Positions 16,267 through 28,448 of a stretch of 64,000 nt of DNA are shown here, one piece after another. Origin of the DNA: Streptomyces hygroscopicus subsp. hygroscopicus. Lineage in GTDB: Bacteria > Actinomycetota > Actinomycetes > Streptomycetales > Streptomycetaceae. The stretch covers positions 682,001-746,000 of the forward strand of contig NZ_BSSM01000001.1 of the NCBI RefSeq assembly GCF_030269125.1, written 5' to 3'. The number at the start of each line of letters is the position of its first letter. Position 1 is the first letter of the stretch. The notes under the pieces were generated by a model that was not told where the DNA came from, made no database searches, and saw only the letters and a program-made list of their open reading frames with translations. The position numbers and the translations under genes are program-made.

Positions 16267-16464
16267 TCAGCGCTTGGCGGCGCGGGCGGCGAGCGTCTCG
16301 CCGGCGATGGACCAGCTGTCGGTGGCGATCTCCTGCACGGTCACCCAGACACTCTCGGGCTTGCTCCCGGTGGCCTTGACGTAGGCGTCGGTCAGCTCAC
16401 GGACCAGCTCGGCCTTCTGCTCGGCGGTCTTGCCGGGGGTCTGCTGCACGTGGATGAGAGGCAT
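16267..16464 (-). CDS. 4-oxalocrotonate tautomerase-family enzyme
   Basis: 65 residues, MPLIHVQQTPGKTAEQKAEL at the start. Pro directly after the initiator Met is the catalytic base of the tautomerase superfamily, and the length is that of 4-OT subunits, which assemble as hexamers. They ketonise 2-hydroxy-dienoates to 2-oxo acids. AGGAGA lies before the ATG. It sits upstream of the exporter on the same strand and is the third 2-oxo-acid-type enzyme in the locus, which supports a pathway through oxo-acid intermediates. The arginine usual at position 11 is not evident (position 12 is Lys), so the substrate may differ. Confidence 0.88.
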   Translation of the reverse strand: MPLIHVQQTPGKTAEQKAELVRELTDAYVKATGSKPESVWVTVQEIATDSWSIAGETLAARAAKR

Positions 16465-16589
16465 CGCGTTCTCCTGGATCGAGGTTGTGCCGAAGACGCA
16501 CGGACCTCGGCCGGTCAGCCGGGATCCGCCGTGGAGCCAGTCCAGCACCGGACCCGGGACCGGCCAAGACGCAATCCGCTCTGAGAACA

Positions 16590-16604
16590 ATCACGAGTCG
16601 TGAT
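16590..16604. promoter_or_regulatory. 15-bp palindrome upstream of the tautomerase gene (candidate operator)
   Basis: ATCACGA-G-TCGTGAT is a perfect 7-bp dyad around a single base, about 125 bp upstream of the tautomerase start in an otherwise gene-free 217-bp spacer. Short-spaced palindromes of this kind are typical of TetR, MarR or GntR operators. No matching regulator is adjacent. Confidence 0.4.
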
Positions 16605-16681
16605 ACGTCCAGGTGAGGCGGCCGCACGACGACGCGTCAGGTAGAGACCAGTCACCCCGGGCGCGGTGAGCGCACCCGCGC

Positions 16682-18148
16682 CTACGCGCAGGGCCGGCCG
16701 TTGAGCGTGAAGGCGTGCGGGGCGCGGTTGGCGCCCGTCCAGGTGCCGGTGAAGCCGAAGGACACGGCGGCGCGGGCCGGGACGGCCTCGTCGTAGGCGG
16801 CCGCGGTGGCGGTGACCTCCGCGCCGCTCTGGAGGGCGGTGGCGTCCCACGTCAGGCCGATCCGCTGGCCGTCCGGGAACGCCCAGTCGACCGTCCATCC
16901 GGCGAGGGCCCGCTCGGAAGTGACCGTGACGGTGGCCTGGAAGCCGCCGGACCACTGGCTGACCAGGTCGTAGGCGATGTGACAGGGGGCCGTCGGGGTC
17001 GCCGCGGGGGCCGTCGTGCCGCCGGGGCCGCGGGCGAGGGAGGAGAGGCCCCGGGACGGGGAGTCGGGGGTGCGCGAGGGGCGCGCGCGGCCGGCGTCGC
17101 GGCTGCCCGGGGAGGAGGGCGTGCGGGCCGGGGAGGGCGGGGCGGCGGGCGCGGGCGCCGGGGAGGTGCCCGCGGCGGTGGGGCGCACTCCCGTACGACC
17201 GCTGCCCCGGGCGGTGTTGTCGCCGGACGTCCCGGCACCGTCGGGTGCCGAGGCGTCCTCGGGTACCGAGGTGTCGTCGGGTGCGGAGGTGTCGTCGCGG
17301 GTGGCGGCGGCGTCGTCCCGCGCGGCGAAGGAGTCCGTGCCGGAGCCGCCGGGCGCCATGAGCGACGCGCCCAGCGCCATCGCCGACAGCAGCAGGGCGG
17401 TGGCGAACATCCCGCCGCCGCGCAACCACCGGGCGGGCCCCGGTCGTTCCGCGGGCTCGCCCCTGCCGGGGTCCGCCGCCCGCCCGGTGCCGAGCCGCAT
17501 CTCGGCGGACCGCCGGCGCAGTTCCAGATAGTCCAGCCCGCCCCAGCCGATCACCCCGCGGGCCAGCACCGCGGCCGGCCCGTCGTCCCCGGCCGCCGGA
17601 GCGCCACCCCGGGCGCGGTGCCAGCCGTCCCGGAACAGCGCCCGGACCCGGTCGAGTTCGGCCCGCGCGGTGGCCGGGTCCAGCCCCAGCCGGTGCGCCG
17701 CCGCGGGCAGCGGCAGGGACTCCACCTCGGCCAGCCACAGCAGGGCCGCGTCCGTCTCCCTCAACTCGCGCAGGGCGCGCAGGGCCGGCGGGTGGGCGCG
17801 GGGCGGGCCGGTGAGGCGGGACGCCTCCGGGGAGGTCAGCCACCGGGGCAGGCCCGGCGCGAGCAGACGGCCCCGGCCCGCGGCCGACCAGGTGGCCGCG
17901 GTGGTGCGGACGGCCCCGAGCAGGACCGGGATGGTCGGCAGCCGGGCGGGACGCCGGCCCGCGCCGCGCACATGGGTGCGTCCGGCGGCGCGGACCTCGC
18001 GCATGCCGAGGGTGAACGCCTCGGTGGCCAGCCGGTGGGCGGCGGCCGGCCCGGAGGCGCACAGGGCGGCGTACGCGAGCACCGCGTCCCAGGCCTCCGA
18101 GAACAGCGCGGCCTCGGTGTCGCCCTGAGGGGTCGGCAGCTCGGGCAT
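16682..18148 (-). CDS. Membrane protein with an N-terminal sigma-factor-like region and an extracellular CBM2 cellulose-binding domain
   Basis: 488 residues. Residues 1-215 resemble the helical regions of ECF sigma factors (ALLWLAEVESLPLPAAAHRL then a GLDPATARAELDRVRALF helix-turn-helix). A transmembrane helix follows near 248-268 (FATALLLSAMALGASLMA), then a long Pro/Ser/Thr/Ala linker. The last 100 residues are a family 2 carbohydrate-binding module: C-HIAYDLVSQWSGGFQATVTV, WTVDWAFPDGQ, LTWDATALQSGAEVTATAAA, VSFGFTGTW and a closing NGRPC that pairs with the first Cys. The expected topology is N-in, CBM out. It could sense or bind insoluble polysaccharide at the surface and signal inwards, or simply anchor. 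ATG at 18146-18148 has CAGGAG upstream. Confidence 0.8.
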   Translation of the reverse strand: MPELPTPQGDTEAALFSEAWDAVLAYAALCASGPAAAHRLATEAFTLGMREVRAAGRTHVRGAGRRPARLPTIPVLLGAVRTTAATWSAAGRGRLLAPGLPRWLTSPEASRLTGPPRAHPPALRALRELRETDAALLWLAEVESLPLPAAAHRLGLDPATARAELDRVRALFRDGWHRARGGAPAAGDDGPAAVLARGVIGWGGLDYLELRRRSAEMRLGTGRAADPGRGEPAERPGPARWLRGGGMFATALLLSAMALGASLMAPGGSGTDSFAARDDAAATRDDTSAPDDTSVPEDASAPDGAGTSGDNTARGSGRTGVRPTAAGTSPAPAPAAPPSPARTPSSPGSRDAGRARPSRTPDSPSRGLSSLARGPGGTTAPAATPTAPCHIAYDLVSQWSGGFQATVTVTSERALAGWTVDWAFPDGQRIGLTWDATALQSGAEVTATAAAYDEAVPARAAVSFGFTGTWTGANRAPHAFTLNGRPCA

Positions 18149-18286
18149 GGAACTCCTGCATCACGGACGAGGTCAACTCGCCACAGGGACGACGGAGTTG
18201 GCGTAACCTCGCGGAACCGAGCCTTTCACGGGCCCGGCCCCGCTGACAAGGCGGCCCGTGCGCGCGCAATCACGCACCGTAGCAAC

Positions 18287-22077
<3,791 letters not shown>

Positions 22078-22088
22078 CGACGTCCCGT

Positions 22089-22120
22089 GGGGCCCGGTCC
22101 CTTGTCGGGTGCCGGGCCCC
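22089..22120 (+). terminator. Hairpin terminator after aldO
   Basis: GGGGCCCGG at 22089-22097 pairs perfectly with CCGGGCCCC at 22112-22120 across a 14-base loop, 11 bp past the stop. Confidence 0.8.
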
Positions 22121-22196
22121 GCGCCCAGCCTCACGTGAGCATCCCTCCCACCTGACCCCACCCTTCCGTCGTGTGGGGCACCAGATCGGAGACCGA

Positions 22197-23568
22197 TGTC
22201 CGTCGCCTCCCCCTCCGGCACCGAGTACGTCGAGGACGTCTCCCCCGGCTCCGGGGCCCTGCCGCCCGCGCCTGGTACGCGACCTCGGACGCCACGTCCC
22301 TTTCCCTGAACGGCTCGTGGCGGTTCAGGCTGTCGCCGACGGCCGACGCCCGCTTCTTCGAGGAGGGGCGCGACGCCGACGCCTTCACGGGAGGGGTACG
22401 ACGCCGGCGGCTGGGCGCGGGTCACGGTCCCCGGCCACTGGGTCCTCCAGGGCCACGGCTCACCCGTCCACACCAACCACCGCTACCCCTTCCCGGTCGA
22501 TCCGCCGCGGGTGCCGACCGAGAACCCGACCGGCGACCACCTGCGGGTGTTCGACCTGCCGGCGCACTGGCCCCGGGGCGGCGGCGACGGGGCGGTGCTG
22601 CGGTTCGACGGGGTGGAGTCCTGCGCCCGGGTGTGGCTGAACGGTACGGAGCCGGGCACGTTCAAGGGTTCGCGGCTCGCCCACGAGTTCGCGGTCGGGC
22701 CGCTGCTGAGGCCGGCCGGCAACGTGCCGGCGGTGCGGGTCCACCGGTGGTCGGCGGGCTCCTACCCGGAGGACCAGGACCAGTGGTGGCTGCCCGGCAT
22801 CTTCCGCGACGTCACCCTGCTGCACCGGCCGGCCGGCGGGGTGCGGGACTTCTTCGTGCACGCCTCGTACGACCACCGCACGGGCACCGGCACCCTGCGC
22901 GTCGACTCCGACGTGGACGGCAGGGTCACGGTGCCGGACCTCGGCGTCGACGTGCCGACCGGGGAGCCGGTGACGGTGCCGGTCCGGCCGTGGTCCGCGG
23001 AGGTGCCGCGGCTGTACGACGGGGTGCCGGCCACCGGGGGCGAACGGGTGCCGCTGCGGATCGGCTTCCGCACGGTGGAGGTGGCGGACGGCCTGCTCAC
23101 GGTGAACGGCAGGCCCGTGCTCTTCAAATCCGCCTCGGGCTGGCGGCGGCCACGACCGACCGTGTGCGCTGGTTCGGCGGCGGTCCCGGGGAGGCGTACC
23201 CGGACACCAGGTCGGCCGCCGTGGTGGGGTGCTGGGAGTCCACGGTGGACGAGTTGCAGACGCCGTACGTCCGTCCGCAGGAGAACGGCGCCCGGATCGA
23301 CGTCCGTTGGGCCGAGCTGGGCGGACTGCGGGTCGAGGGCGACCCGGTCTTCTTCCTGACGGCCCGCCGCTGGACCGGCGAGCAACTGGACGCCGCGGCG
23401 CACCGTTCCGATCTGGTGCCGGGTGACACGGTCTGGGTCGGGCTCGACCACGCCCAGCACGGCATCGGTTCCCAGTCGTGCGGACCGGGCCCGCTGCCGC
23501 GCTACCGGCTGTGGGCGGAACCGGCGGAGTTCTCCTTCGTCTTCTCCGCCCGGCCGGGCGCCGCGTAA
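22197..23568 (+). pseudogene. GH2 beta-galactosidase remnant lacking the catalytic barrel
   Basis: Ordered pieces of a LacZ-type glycoside hydrolase 2 lie in changing frames. The N-terminal jelly roll (SLSLNGSWRFRLSPTADARF, then after a frame change WARVTVPGHWVLQGHGSPVH and LRFDGVESCARVWLNG) and the immunoglobulin-like domain run to VNGRPVLFK near 23130. The sequence then jumps straight to RLGLAAATTDRVRWFGGGPG of the C-terminal beta-galactosidase small-chain domain, which continues to the stop at 23566-23568. The whole TIM barrel with the two catalytic Glu is gone, roughly 400 codons, and the join is out of frame. At least two further frameshifts lie near 22270 and 22400. It is clearly non-functional for lactose hydrolysis. 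The rough deletion join is at 23125-23140. Confidence 0.88.
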
Positions 23569-23666
23569 TTCGCGGGCTTCGGGACGGGACGGGGCGTACT
23601 GTCCGGCGGGCAGGGCGACCGACGCCCCGCGGCCGGCCCCGGTGCCGGACCCGGAGAGGACGAGCG

Positions 23667-24398
23667 ATGACCGAGACGGCACACGAGGACGGCGACCACT
23701 ACGACGTCACGGGCGAGGGGCCCGTGCTGCTGGTGCTGCCGGGCGGGGCCGGGCATCCGATGGGATGGGGACCGCTGGTCGAGCGGCTCGCCACGCGGTT
23801 CACCGTGGTGACGTACGACCCGCTGGGGCTCGCCCACGGGCGGCTCGGTCTGCCGGTGCCCGAGCAGCGGGTGGCGGACTGGAGCGAGGGCGCGCACCGG
23901 GTGCTGTCGGCGGTGCTGCCCGAGGGCGAGTCGGCGCGTGTGTTCGGCACCAGTTCGGGCGGGATCGCGGTGCTCGATCTGCTCGCACGGCATCCGGAAC
24001 GGCTGGCGCACGTGGTGGCGCACGAACCGCCGTGTGTCACCGTGCTGCCGGACGGTGCCGAGCGGCGCGCCGAGCTGCTCGGGCAGCTGGACGGGCCGAG
24101 TCGGCCGCCCGCCGAGGGCGGCTCGGCGACTGCGATGGGGGTCTTCCTGGCGCGGGTGCTGCGCCCGTTCACCGCGCACACGCCGCTCGCGGTCGGGGAC
24201 CCGACCCGGCTGACGCTCGCCGCGGGCGCCGACTCGCGGGGCCAACTCCTCCACCGCACGGCCGAGTTCCTGTCCGGACGGCTGGGCGGCGCGTTCGCGG
24301 AGTTCCCAGGCGGCCACCTGGGCACGCTGGATCACCCGGTGGAGTTCGCGGACCTGCTGACCGAGACGCTGCGCTCCGGCGCGCGCACCTCGTCGTAG
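23667..24398 (+). CDS. Alpha/beta hydrolase
   Basis: 243 residues. VLLVLPGGAGHPMGWGPLVE is the oxyanion-hole strand, RVFGTSSGGIAVLDLLARHP the nucleophile elbow (G-T-S-S-G, Ser nucleophile), and FPGGHLGTLDHPVEF carries the catalytic His. It is an intact cytosolic esterase- or lactonase-type hydrolase of unknown substrate. The ATG at 23667 has GGAGAGGA upstream. The last 67 bp overlap the 3' end of the convergent PEP-mutase-like gene, which is long for two independent genes and may matter for expression through antisense transcription. Confidence 0.88.
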   Translation: MTETAHEDGDHYDVTGEGPVLLVLPGGAGHPMGWGPLVERLATRFTVVTYDPLGLAHGRLGLPVPEQRVADWSEGAHRVLSAVLPEGESARVFGTSSGGIAVLDLLARHPERLAHVVAHEPPCVTVLPDGAERRAELLGQLDGPSRPPAEGGSATAMGVFLARVLRPFTAHTPLAVGDPTRLTLAAGADSRGQLLHRTAEFLSGRLGGAFAEFPGGHLGTLDHPVEFADLLTETLRSGARTSS

Positions 24399-25147
24399 GA
24401 GGGGGTCGTACCGCCCGGCGCCCGGCCCGCTGCGATGTCGGCCATCGCGTCCAGCGCCGCGCCGAGCGCCCTGCGGTAGAGCAGGGAGCCGAGGCTGATC
24501 CGGGCCACGCCCAGATCGGCGAGGTGGGCCACGGTGGGTCCGGCGGGCGAGTGGAGGATGTTGAGGGGGGTGTCGAGGCGCCGCACGAGGCCGGCGATGC
24601 GTGCGGGGTCGGTGAGGCCGGGCACGAACACACCGTCGGCGCCCGCCTGTTGATAGGCGTCGAGGCGCCGGAGGGTGTCCCTCTCGTCGCCGTCACCCGA
24701 CCAGTACGTGTCGGTGCGGGCGTTGACGAACATCCCCGGCACGGCGGCCTTGACGGCGGCGATCTTCGCGGCGAGCAGGTCGCTCGGCCCGAGTCCGTCC
24801 TCCAGGTTGACCCCGACCGCGCCGACGGCCCACAACTCCCGGGCCGTCCCCGCCACTTCCTCCGGATCGTCGGAGAAGCCGCCCTCGGCGTCCACGGTCA
24901 GGTGATACGGCTCGGAACCGAGGGTGAGGGCGAGCCGCAGGGTGTGCTCCCGGGTGCGGGCCTCCCCGTCGGGCAGCCCGACGGCCGCCGCGACCGCGAG
25001 ACTGGACGTGGCGATCGCGGCGAAGCCCCGGGCGGCCAGCGCGGCGGCCGAGGCGTGGTCCCAGGCGTTGGGCAGGAGCAGCGGCTCACCGGGGCGGTGG
25101 TGGAGCGCGGCGAAGGACGTTCCCGGGGGAGACTGGTCTGCGGTCAT
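24332..25147 (-). CDS. Isocitrate lyase/phosphoenolpyruvate mutase-family protein
   Basis: 271 residues. LLLPNAWDHASAAALAARGF is the family N-terminal strand, LTVDAEGGFSDDPEEVA and GVNLEDGLG the metal-binding region, and FVNARTDTYW a conserved barrel strand. The Cys-containing K-K-C-G-H loop of true isocitrate and methylisocitrate lyases is absent, so it belongs to the PEP-mutase-like side of the superfamily. Members cleave or form C-C or P-C bonds next to a 2-oxo acid in the presence of magnesium; the substrate is unknown. No phosphonate decarboxylase or other phosphonate gene is near. It overlaps the convergent hydrolase gene by 67 bp. Confidence 0.85.
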   Translation of the reverse strand: MTADQSPPGTSFAALHHRPGEPLLLPNAWDHASAAALAARGFAAIATSSLAVAAAVGLPDGEARTREHTLRLALTLGSEPYHLTVDAEGGFSDDPEEVAGTARELWAVGAVGVNLEDGLGPSDLLAAKIAAVKAAVPGMFVNARTDTYWSGDGDERDTLRRLDAYQQAGADGVFVPGLTDPARIAGLVRRLDTPLNILHSPAGPTVAHLADLGVARISLGSLLYRRALGAALDAMADIAAGRAPGGTTPSYDEVRAPERSVSVSRSANSTG

Positions 25148-25282
25148 GCGGCCACGCTAGTTCCGGATCGTTTCGGCGCGGGCCGAAACGTGCGGGCGCC
25201 CGTGGAGGGCGTTTCCCCGGCCGGCTGCCCAGCCGCTGGACGCCCGCCCCGCTCCCGCGCCGTTTGGACTAGCGTCACCGGC

Positions 25283-26218
25283 ATGACCGGCAACGTCTCC
25301 GCCCCCGGCCTCGCCGCCGCCCTCGCCGCCGGGACGGTCGTCCTCGACGGCGGGCTGTCCAACCAGCTGGAATCCGCGGGGCACGACCTGACCGACGCGC
25401 TGTGGTCCGCGCGGCTGCTCGCCGAACGACCGGAAGCGATCACCGAGGCGCACCTCGCCTACTACCTGGCGGGCGCGAGCGTGGCGATCACCGCCAGCTA
25501 CCAGGCCACCTTCGAGGGCTTCGCCCGGCGCGGCATCGGCCACGCGGAGGCGGCGCGGCTGCTCGCGCTGAGCGTCGGGCTGGCCCGGGACGCGGCCCGT
25601 CGGGCCCGGGACGCCGGCGTGGGGCGCCCGTTGTGGGTGGCGGCTTCGGCCGGGCCGTACGGCGCGATGCTCGCGGACGGCTCCGAGTACCGCGGCCGCT
25701 ACGGGCTCACCACCGGCGAGCTGGAGCGCTTCCACCGCCCCCGCCTGGAGGTCCTGGCCGCCGCCGCGCCGGACGTCCTGGCCCTGGAGACCGTCCCGGA
25801 CACCGACGAGGCCGAGGCACTGCTCGGGGCGGTACGCGGTCTGGGGGTCCCGGCCTGGCTGTCGTACACGATCGACGGCCCCCGCACCCGCGCCGGGCAG
25901 CCCCTGGAGCGGGCCTTCGCCCTCGCGGCCGACGCCGACGAGATCATCGCGGTGGGCGTCAACTGCTGCGCACCCGAGGACGTCGCCCCCGCCGTGGAGA
26001 TCGCGGCCCGTGTCACCGGCAAGCCGGTCGTGGTCTACCCCAACAGCGGCGAGTCCTGGGACGCCGCGGCCCGCTCCTGGGACGGCCGTACGACCTTCGG
26101 CCCCGAGCAGGTCACGGCCTGGCGGGCGCGGGGGGCGCGGCTGATCGGCGGGTGCTGCCGGGTGGGCCCGGAGGGCATCGGGGCGATCGCGCGGGCGCTG
26201 GGCGCGCGGAGGGGCTGA
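25283..26218 (+). CDS. mmuM: Homocysteine S-methyltransferase
   Basis: 311 residues, zinc-dependent TIM barrel that transfers a methyl group from S-methylmethionine (or SAM) to homocysteine to give methionine. TVVLDGGLSNQLESAGHDL is the homocysteine-binding start, VGVNCCAPEDV carries the first zinc Cys and LIGGCCRVGPEGI the adjacent pair. The ATG at 25283 lacks a ribosome binding site but stands seven bases after TAGCGT (25270-25275), a good -10 hexamer, so the mRNA is probably leaderless. No S-methylmethionine permease lies beside it. Confidence 0.93.
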   Translation: MTGNVSAPGLAAALAAGTVVLDGGLSNQLESAGHDLTDALWSARLLAERPEAITEAHLAYYLAGASVAITASYQATFEGFARRGIGHAEAARLLALSVGLARDAARRARDAGVGRPLWVAASAGPYGAMLADGSEYRGRYGLTTGELERFHRPRLEVLAAAAPDVLALETVPDTDEAEALLGAVRGLGVPAWLSYTIDGPRTRAGQPLERAFALAADADEIIAVGVNCCAPEDVAPAVEIAARVTGKPVVVYPNSGESWDAAARSWDGRTTFGPEQVTAWRARGARLIGGCCRVGPEGIGAIARALGARRG

Positions 26219-26251
26219 TCGGCGGGCGGGGCCCGCGCCGGTCGCCGCGCT

Positions 26252-26267
26252 CCCCGCCTCCGCGGGG
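26252..26267. terminator. Short GC hairpin between convergent genes
   Basis: CCCCGC at 26252-26257 pairs with GCGGGG at 26262-26267 over a 4-base loop in the 147-bp gap between mmuM and the convergent carboxylesterase. The stem is short, so this is tentative. Confidence 0.45.
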
Positions 26268-26365
26268 CGGTCACCGGTGGCCGCGCGGTCTCGGGACCGA
26301 GGACGCGCGGCGGGCCGGGGGGTCTCGGCGCTCGACGAGCCGGTCCCGGGCGCGAAGGCCCGGCT

Positions 26366-27949
26366 TCAGCGGCGCAGCGCGCCCACCGAGCGCCGCAGAC
26401 GGCGCATGGCGGAGGCCGGCTCGGCGCGGGGGGTCGTGGTCGGGCCGGACGACGGGGTGCGCGGGGTGGTGGACCACAGGGCGTACTCCGCGTCGCGGGG
26501 GCCGTAGGCCGTGCGGGGGGCTCCGTCACCGAAGACGCGGACGGGGTGCGCGGGGTTCCATGCCTCCCAGCCGGGATCGCCGGTGGTCACGAACCGCACC
26601 CAGGCACCGTGCATCGCGTCGCACAGCTCGTGCGGGGCGCCCTGCCCGGCCAGTTTCTGCGCCTCCGGGATGTCCCCCGAGTCGAACACGAAGCCCAGCT
26701 CCAGGGCGTGGCAGGCGCGCAGGCCGGGGCGCAGGGAGGGCCAGGCGAACTCGTAGAGGTGGCTGGTGGCGGGGCGGGCGTCGGCGAGGCGCCGCAGCGG
26801 GACGCGCAGCATGTGGTCGGTGACCATCTGGCCGACGATCTCGGCGGCCCCCGCCCCGGGGTGCAGGACGCGGTAGCCGCGCGGGATCTCGGGCCCCGCG
26901 TGGCAGCGGGCCATGGCCCCCGCGACGGCGACGGCGCCGAGCCGGTCGATGGGCTCCAGCAGTCCACCGGGTACCAGCCACAGCCGGTACTCGTCCCGGG
27001 TCCAGCCCATCAGCAGGTCCACGCCCCGGGCGGTGTCACCCTCGACCAGCGCCTCGAGCGGGTCGCGGGGGACGAGGTCGCCGTCCACCACGATGCCGAA
27101 CGCCGGCCCGCCGAGCACCGGGCCGGCCAGCCGGCCCGCCTCGGCCTGGGTGCGCAGCAGCAGCTCGCGGTCGGTGGCGGCGAAGGCGGCGGCCGTCGCG
27201 GGGATCTTCAGGCGGGCGGCCATCCGGCGCACCATCCGCCGTACCCTGTCCCGCTCGGAGACCTCCGGCGGGCCGCTCTGGAGCACCGCGCGGCGGATCA
27301 GGCCGTCGGTGTGGGGGGAGGCCAGCAGGACGCCCGCGCTGATCGCGCCGGCCGACTGGCCGCCCAGTGTGATCCGGTCCGGGTCGCCCCCGAAGGCGCC
27401 GATCGCCTCGTGCACCCAGCGCAGCGCGGCGAGCTGGTCGCGCAGGCCGGGGTTGGGCGGCGCGTCCGGGAACAGTCCGTAGCCCTCGACGCCCAGCCGG
27501 TAGTTGACCGAGACGCACACGACGCCGTCGCGGGCGAAGGTCCGGCCGTCGTAGACCGGCACGGCCGAGGAGCCCCTGGTCAGGGCGCCGCCGTGCAGCC
27601 ACACCAGGACGGGGAGCCGGGCGCCGGGGGCCGGGTCGGGCGTCCATACGTTGAGGTTGAGGCAGTCGTCGCCGGGGATCGAGGGGTCGGACAGATACTG
27701 GGCGAACGCCTCGGAGTACGGCGGTTTGGGCGCGGTCGGACCGAACTCCGCCGCGTCCCGCACCCCGTCCCAGGGCTCGGGCGGCTCGGGGGGCCGGAAG
27801 CGCCGCGGGCCGACGGGCGGGGCGGCGTACGGGATGCCCCGGAACACGGCGACACCCCGCTCGTAGCGGCCGCGTACGGCGCCGTGGGGCGTTCGGACCA
27901 CCGGGCCCGTCGGGTCTGCCGCCATCGCCCACCAGCCCTTCGCCGTCAT
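26366..27949 (-). CDS. Carboxylesterase/lipase family protein (type B)
   Basis: 527 residues, the usual length of type-B carboxylesterases. [20 protein letters not shown] and [12 protein letters not shown] are the family N-terminal signatures, [19 protein letters not shown] forms the oxyanion hole, and [20 protein letters not shown] has the catalytic Ser in [15 protein letters not shown] and [14 protein letters not shown] give candidate acid and His. No signal peptide is seen, so it is probably cytosolic. ATG at 27947-27949 follows AAAGG; a second ATG at 27923-27925 is possible. It hydrolyses esters of unknown identity. Confidence 0.92.
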   Translation of the reverse strand: MTAKGWWAMAADPTGPVVRTPHGAVRGRYERGVAVFRGIPYAAPPVGPRRFRPPEPPEPWDGVRDAAEFGPTAPKPPYSEAFAQYLSDPSIPGDDCLNLNVWTPDPAPGARLPVLVWLHGGALTRGSSAVPVYDGRTFARDGVVCVSVNYRLGVEGYGLFPDAPPNPGLRDQLAALRWVHEAIGAFGGDPDRITLGGQSAGAISAGVLLASPHTDGLIRRAVLQSGPPEVSERDRVRRMVRRMAARLKIPATAAAFAATDRELLLRTQAEAGRLAGPVLGGPAFGIVVDGDLVPRDPLEALVEGDTARGVDLLMGWTRDEYRLWLVPGGLLEPIDRLGAVAVAGAMARCHAGPEIPRGYRVLHPGAGAAEIVGQMVTDHMLRVPLRRLADARPATSHLYEFAWPSLRPGLRACHALELGFVFDSGDIPEAQKLAGQGAPHELCDAMHGAWVRFVTTGDPGWEAWNPAHPVRVFGDGAPRTAYGPRDAEYALWSTTPRTPSSGPTTTPRAEPASAMRRLRRSVGALRR

Positions 27950-28113
27950 GCACCTTTCATGTTCAGAGCGCCACAGGGCCTCGATGTATTCCGGTGCACG
28001 GACCTCCGGTCGGGCCGTTCGGCGGACCGGGGCGAGCATCGCCCGCGGCCCGACCCGGAGACGACGAGGGCCGGGCCGCCTCCACACGGAAGCTGCCCGG
28101 CCCGCGCCGCCCC

Positions 28114-28145
28114 GAGCACGCGGCCGTCACGGCCGCGTGTGCTCG
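28114..28145 (-). terminator. Hairpin after the small secreted protein gene
   Basis: GAGCACGCGGCCG at 28114-28126 pairs with the segment ending at 28144 (CGGCCGCGTGTGCTC), leaving one 2-base bulge, about 50 bp past the minus-strand stop at 28194. Three near-repeats of CTTCTCGGC follow between it and that stop. Confidence 0.65.
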
Positions 28146-28193
28146 TCCCCCTTTCTCGGCCTTCTCGGCCTTCTCGGCCCCTCGCCGCCCCCG

Positions 28194-28448
28194 TCAGTCC
28201 TCGTCGGGAGACGGGGGATTGCCGAGGAGGGCCTCGATCGCGTCCACGGCGCTGCCGTCGTGGTCGCTGCCGGCGTCGCCCTTGCCGGTCTGCACGTTGG
28301 CCGTGCGGTCGACCTCGAGCCAGGAGTCGGCGTGGGAGTTGTCGACCAGGGTGACCAGGCTGTCGTCGGCGAGTGCCGGGGCGGCACCCGCCCCGAGGAG
28401 GGCCACGGCGAGCGCGGCCGCCATGCCGGCGCGGGCCCCGCCGGTCAC
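28194..28448 (-). CDS. Small predicted secreted protein coupled to the upstream lyase-family gene
   Basis: 84 residues. GTG at 28446-28448 overlaps the stop of the upstream PEP-mutase/isocitrate-lyase gene (GTGA overlap), implying translational coupling. MAAALAVALLGAGAAPALA is a signal-peptide-like segment with cleavage after ALA. The mature part is hydrophilic and acidic (DDSLVTLVDNSHADSWLEVD, ending NPPSPDED), with no cysteine. I do not recognise the family. A secreted acidic peptide coupled to a cytosolic enzyme is an odd pairing. The internal ATG at 28422-28424 is an alternative start but would leave less of an N-region. Confidence 0.6.
   Translation of the reverse strand: MTGGARAGMAAALAVALLGAGAAPALADDSLVTLVDNSHADSWLEVDRTANVQTGKGDAGSDHDGSAVDAIEALLGNPPSPDED

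Noticed and set aside
26546..28354. Long plus-strand frame across the carboxylesterase
   Set aside because: Antisense shadow; the minus strand carries all the esterase motifs.
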